64,000 nucleotides of DNA, from contig CAJJDP010000010.1 of assembly GCA_905182995.1 (NCBI GenBank), positions 1 to 64,000 on the forward strand. The letters are read 5' to 3'. Made by a program: the position numbers and the translations under genes. Positions 59,801-64,000 of the stretch are shown one piece after another; the stretch's first letter is position 1; the number at the start of each line of letters is the position of its first letter. Source of the DNA: Paramecium octaurelia. Its lineage: Eukaryota; Ciliophora; Oligohymenophorea; Peniculida; Parameciidae. The notes beneath the pieces are model-generated. The model did not search any database and was not told where the DNA came from. It saw only the letters and a list, made by a program, of their open reading frames with translations.

Positions 59801-62002
59801 TAGAATCTGCTAATTTTAATCCTTTGACAAAATTTGAACACATTTTTCGTTTTAAAGATAATACTTAATCCTTTTTTTCTTGACTTAATTCTTCTACGTT
59901 TTCATTCTCTTCTACTCGAATAGGATCAGCAAAGGGTATTTCAAAATTATCCTTAATCAAGTTATCAATAATCATTTATGCCATTCTATATTAGCATTCT
60001 ACTTGAGCAAGTATCATTTCTGATGCATTCTTCACATCCCAAGTGTCATTACATACAAACTCACAAGCTTTAAATGCTAAATCATTGAATTCCCATTCAA
60101 ATGCTAATCTAGCAATTTCTGCTGCTAATAATTTCTTTTATTTGAATTAATATAAGTTTTCTTATTTCTTTAATACTTTCTCTCTATTTTGTTCCTCTTC
60201 AACCAAGTCCAACTTAGTGTCATACCAATATTCCTACTCTTACAAATTAACAATAGTTCCCAAACATTTTTATAGAATATCAATTCTTAAATTCTCTGAT
60301 TTAGCTGCCTATACATTCTCTAATTAAGTGATAACTCTTTCAATATCATTCTTCGGTTCCTAATAAATATTTAATTTTAGTCTGATCTTCTCTTCTAGAT
60401 TCCTTAAATATTTATCATAAGGTCGTTAATATAAGCCTAAATCTTCACCCTCATCATATTTGAATTGCACCTTCCCTAATGGTACACTATAATCCAATTG
60501 CAATGCTTTTTTAATGTGTTATTCTGCTTTCACTGCTAAATCCTCTTATAAATCACTCTTTGCCAATTCAATGTGGAAATTCACTCTCAAAGCGTGATCT
60601 ACACATTGCAATTACTCCAATAGTTGACACGCCATAGAAAAGGCTTTATACACATGAATTCTATATTGAGCATTTAGAAATGGCAACGAGATATTCCAAA
60701 TCAAGACAGCTCCTTCAAAGATGAGATCGGGATCATTTAATTTTTTATTAGTTACCATAACTTTCTCCATCGTTTTTAAGGCTTCAATTCTTCTTTCCAC
60801 CTCCTGCATTTTAATCTATAATGAATTCAACCTCATTCCAGTCTTATTATCAATCAAAGGGCCTGCCTTCTTTATAAATAATTCAGCCTTATTATATTCG
60901 TGTAAAATGTAGGCCTTTTAGTGCAGTTATCGGACTCTACTCAAAAATGCAGTGATTGAATCAGCTATATTTACTAAATTATATTGTAATGCTACTCTTC
61001 CTGATTCAGCCAATCTTTCCTAGAATACCGGTGCTAACTTATTAGTGGCTGCCACTTCATTCCCAGGCAACACAGCACTTGAAATGGAGTTGATTAAATT
61101 TATTAATTCCTTTTCGACTTAAGCTTCTGGAATCAAACCACTCCTCATTTTCTACAGCATGAATAATGATTTCCAAGCCTTCTCTGATGGAGCAGCTTCT
61201 GATTCCTTGAATGCCGAATCCAAGGCTTACTTATACTCCTTACCGATGTGAATTCTCAGTCTCAATAGTGAATTCTGAAAATCGCAATCTCCCTTCTTTT
61301 TAGTTGTTTCCCACAGTCTATCCAGTAGTTTAAATGAGTCTGCCTTCCTGTCGTCATACAAGCAATAGAACAAGAGCCAAGTGAATCTGCATCTCCAATC
61401 ATAGTCTGCCTCGTCCACTTCTTCAAACATTCTATCTATTTTGTCCAAAATATCCACAAATGATAATTGCCATTACGGCTTAAGCATGGGTCTTATGATA
61501 TTATATACGCAAATGGAAGCATTATAAATAAGAAACCCGTACTTCTGTTTATTTTCCGGTTTCGAAATGATGTCCAATCCTTATTAAACAAAAGTCAAGG
61601 ACAATTTCAAATTCTTGATCATGTCTTCCGCCTTCAGTAGTCTGTCATGACCATTCATAGATATCAGTCTTGCTTTTATGAACAAGGCTCTAATGTAAAA
61701 CTGTCCCTAAGAAGAGTTGCGTTAAAAGTAAAGGTCTATATATTATTGAGCTATGTGGGCTTTATCTGGCACAACAAGGCAAGCCTCGCAATACTTGATC
61801 ATGACTTCTTAAGAAATATCTAGAAAAGAGGATCTGTTTAATTTACAAATTTCGAATACCTAATATTTTTCTTTAGTATTTAGTTGATCTTATCTATACA
61901 ATCTTATCCCTGACTTAGAAATGTTTCATTATCGTCCTTGTGATCAATAAAGAAACGAGCTTCTGTAATTAAGTTATCAATAATGTATTCCTCATTACTC
62001 AT
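53815..62002 (-). CDS. CFAP46: cilia- and flagella-associated protein 46 (CFAP46)
   Basis: Seven exons; introns at 61834-61859, 54887-54914, 54453-54478, 54268-54287, 54207-54228 and 54137-54165; one exon is 6.9 kb. 2678 aa, close to human CFAP46 (about 2700). CFAP46 is part of the C1d projection of the ciliary central pair and helps control beating. The protein is almost wholly TPR-like helices (VMIKYCEACLVVPDKAHIAQ, LRVNFHIELAKSDLQEDLAV, LHAELWARLARLALNEETIL). An acidic/Lys-rich insert (EMEEDEEEEGDEEQNSS) lies mid-protein. The C-terminal part has the family region TVVLLIDPKFFDYPIEQLKV, AMSRDFSMAVYVRRLK and SIFWYGSPGVLNIL. Two of the late introns end AAG, and the last exons are the least certain: an extra 23-nt intron near 54018 would give a different, shorter tail. 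It lies 34 bp from the kinesin stop. Confidence 0.88.
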
Positions 62003-62036
62003 TTTTATTAAATATTAATGTTGTATATATAATAAA

Positions 62037-64000
62037 TCAAGAATAGAGGTTCCTTTTTACTTCTCTCATTTTGATGATGTCTTACACATTTATTTGTGGT
62101 TTAGGAAGAGAAGGATCCTTTTATTTTTTCATTGAGGAAGTCTACGATTTACTAGAATATGTATATATTGGATACTTGGAAAAAGTATAAAAGTTATTTA
62201 ACTAACGAGGTTATTCGTCTTCTTCATAATTTTAGGAATTATTTAAAGACTTTTTGGATTAATTAGTATGCAAGGGAGATTCTTTTCTTGAATGAACAAT
62301 ATTTTAGATGTTTGAAAAAGCATGACTTGATTGCTGTTGTTCACCTTGGAGAATCTTTTAGAGACTAATCAAATCTTTGGCAACACTCTACAACTTTAAT
62401 CCATCATTGGGTTAGGACAATGCATCAATAATATTATCCACAGAAGCTACAATAATTAAAACATTAGATACATTTCACATAATCCATTAAGCTCGAATTC
62501 TCATGATTCAGTAACAGATTATTTAATCTTTAAATCTCTTGATCCTACTCCTAATTTATTAATGTTAACTATTCAATCTGAGACTCATAATCCTATAAAT
62601 TCTCCTTTGTTATATTGTAAGTCTCCTAGCCATCCTGAGTGACACAATCTTTGACTTTATTTTACCTAATCGATTAAATCTATTGAGCATTAGGGAGATT
62701 GCCTCCCATTTGATTGACATACTCCTCTAATTATTAGACTCGTTATATTTTCTAATCGAGCATGCTCTCTGTTTCCCTATGGATTCTATCGTAGGCATCG
62801 AGTTCATCTTATAATTAAACTATGGTTTCATCTCTTTCATTCAACCTGGTTGTCAAAGCAATCATAATATCTCTTTATTTGAGAGTTAATTGTTTGTATC
62901 TATCCACTTGGACCTTATCTTCTTCTAATTAAGATCTTTCCTTTTCTAATTCTGTTATCTTTTTCTCATATTGGGCTCTAATTAATTTTTATTATTCTTC
63001 AATGGCATTTCTAAATTATGGACTATTCTCGATATTGCATCCACCAATTAACATTTAACTATTGATTTATCGAATCTTCTCTTCTAACTTTTTCTTCTCC
63101 TCTCTTTCAATGAAAAACTATTTGCTCCTTGCTTCAAGTGCAGCCATAGCAGCATTCTTATCTTGCTCTGCTCTCTTCTTGTCTTCCTCTAATTGACTTA
63201 ATTTCGTAGAATCTATTATAGTTTTATTCTTTTCTTGAAGCTCCTTTCTTAGCCTCTATAATTCACATTCATATTTCCTTAAGAGTGCTTTTTGATCCAC
63301 ATCCTCATTGATAGTTGCTTTATTTTTGATATTTTTAGCTCTATTGGCAAACTTGACTGAACTCAATGTTTCAAGAAAAGCATCAATAGCTGGTGATATC
63401 ATTCCCATCATAGTTGTTTTGCAGTTACCACCCAAAGAGTCTTCCAAGAGACGTGTAATTTTGGAATCTCTGTAAGGAATGTGGGTTTTTTATTCGATCA
63501 ATGCAGAGATAACATTACCTAAACAACTTAAGGACTAATTGATTTTCTTGGATTCTTCTAATCTCCTGCCTGTAGCACCAGTGACTCTAACTCTTTCACT
63601 TCCAGCTAAATCTACCAAGTTTAGTTTTCCCACTTTTATGGATTTATGATTGTCAATTTCTGTCATTTATTCTACTATTATTATAAAAACTGCATGAGAT
63701 CGACTACTTACATCATTCATCTTTGTACTTGCTGTGGCTCTGGACTAGGCTCCTTTTTAAATTAAGGAATAGATTTCTGAAGGATTTCGAACAGCCCATT
63801 CGGAAAGACCTTCAACAAATACTCCTCTCTTCTTGTCTTCTCGGATATGCAAGTTCTGTCTATCGCTCCTTAGCAAATCGCTTATGACTTCGTTGTATAT
63901 TTAGAGATAGCTCACTCTTACCATAAAGGTGGTGGATTCATTGGATCCATTTGAAATGTGCTTAAATATTTCCTCGATTGCTCTTGGGATGATACCTCTT
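62037..64000 (-). CDS. kinesin motor protein, N-terminus cut by right edge
   Basis: Two exons seen, 64000-62472 (open at the edge) and 62446-62037; a 25-nt intron. The visible part of the motor domain has [18 protein letters not shown] (loop before switch I), [20 protein letters not shown] (switch I, NxxSSRSH), [12 protein letters not shown] (switch II, DLAGSE), [20 protein letters not shown] and [20 protein letters not shown]. The P-loop lies beyond the window. After the neck ([20 protein letters not shown]) comes a long coiled coil ([20 protein letters not shown] and others). The C-terminal tail is Ser/Gln-rich. The motor is N-terminal, hence probably plus-end directed. The neck resembles both kinesin-2 and K39-type kinesins; I do not assign a class. 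A second in-frame 24-nt intron-like segment lies near 62160. Confidence 0.93.

Overview
Organism. TAA and TAG are read as glutamine in every gene and TGA is the only stop. Introns are very short (about 20-29 nt, GTA...TAG), intergenic gaps are often only tens of bases, and the DNA is AT-rich. Together these point to the somatic (macronuclear) genome of a Paramecium-like ciliate. ORF calls made with the standard code break almost every gene, so I rebuilt genes by reading TAA/TAG as Gln and splicing out short introns where the frame required it. About 54 introns were placed by frame and conserved motif. None has transcript support.

Layout. 1-3.4 kb is sparse: a gene running off the left edge, a WD40 remnant, and a decayed non-LTR retrotransposon with a reverse-transcriptase core. 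3.8-8.6 kb shows the same DUF1295-type membrane protein gene three times, and 10.7-13.7 kb shows the 5' part of the RNA polymerase I large-subunit gene twice. Single N bases at 4757, 6317 and 12190 sit exactly at the copy boundaries and the copies look identical, so I read these as unmerged overlapping contigs, not real duplications.

From 8.7 kb on the window is gene-dense: arginine-type ADP-ribosyltransferase (-), Pol I large subunit (+), a membrane protein (-), synaptojanin-like phosphatase (+), PP2C (+), formin (-), alpha-carbonic-anhydrase-like protein (-), a hypothetical gene (+), EF-hand protein (-), proteasome RPN2 (+), a Gln-rich protein (+), SPAG16-like N-terminal protein (-), VTI1-type SNARE (-), HSP110 (-), two small genes (-), a two-TM/vWA receptor-like protein (-), a protein with five ubiquitin-like domains (-), ALG5 (-), LACTB2-like hydrolase (-), coiled-coil protein (+), SRPK-like kinase (-), FCP/SCP-type phosphatase (-), mitochondrial ATP synthase beta (-), a tiny gene (-), CFAP46 (-) and a kinesin running off the right edge (-).

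How the genes relate. This is ordinary eukaryotic gene order, not operons. Themes that recur are cilia (CFAP46, SPAG16-like, perhaps kinesin), phosphoinositide and membrane traffic (synaptojanin, VTI1, formin) and phosphorylation (PP2C, SRPK, SCP-type phosphatase). The most unusual items are the poly-ubiquitin-like protein, the carbonic-anhydrase-like protein with one zinc histidine replaced, the SPAG16-like protein without its WD40 propeller, the retrotransposon remnant in somatic DNA, and the many introns that appear to end in AAG.
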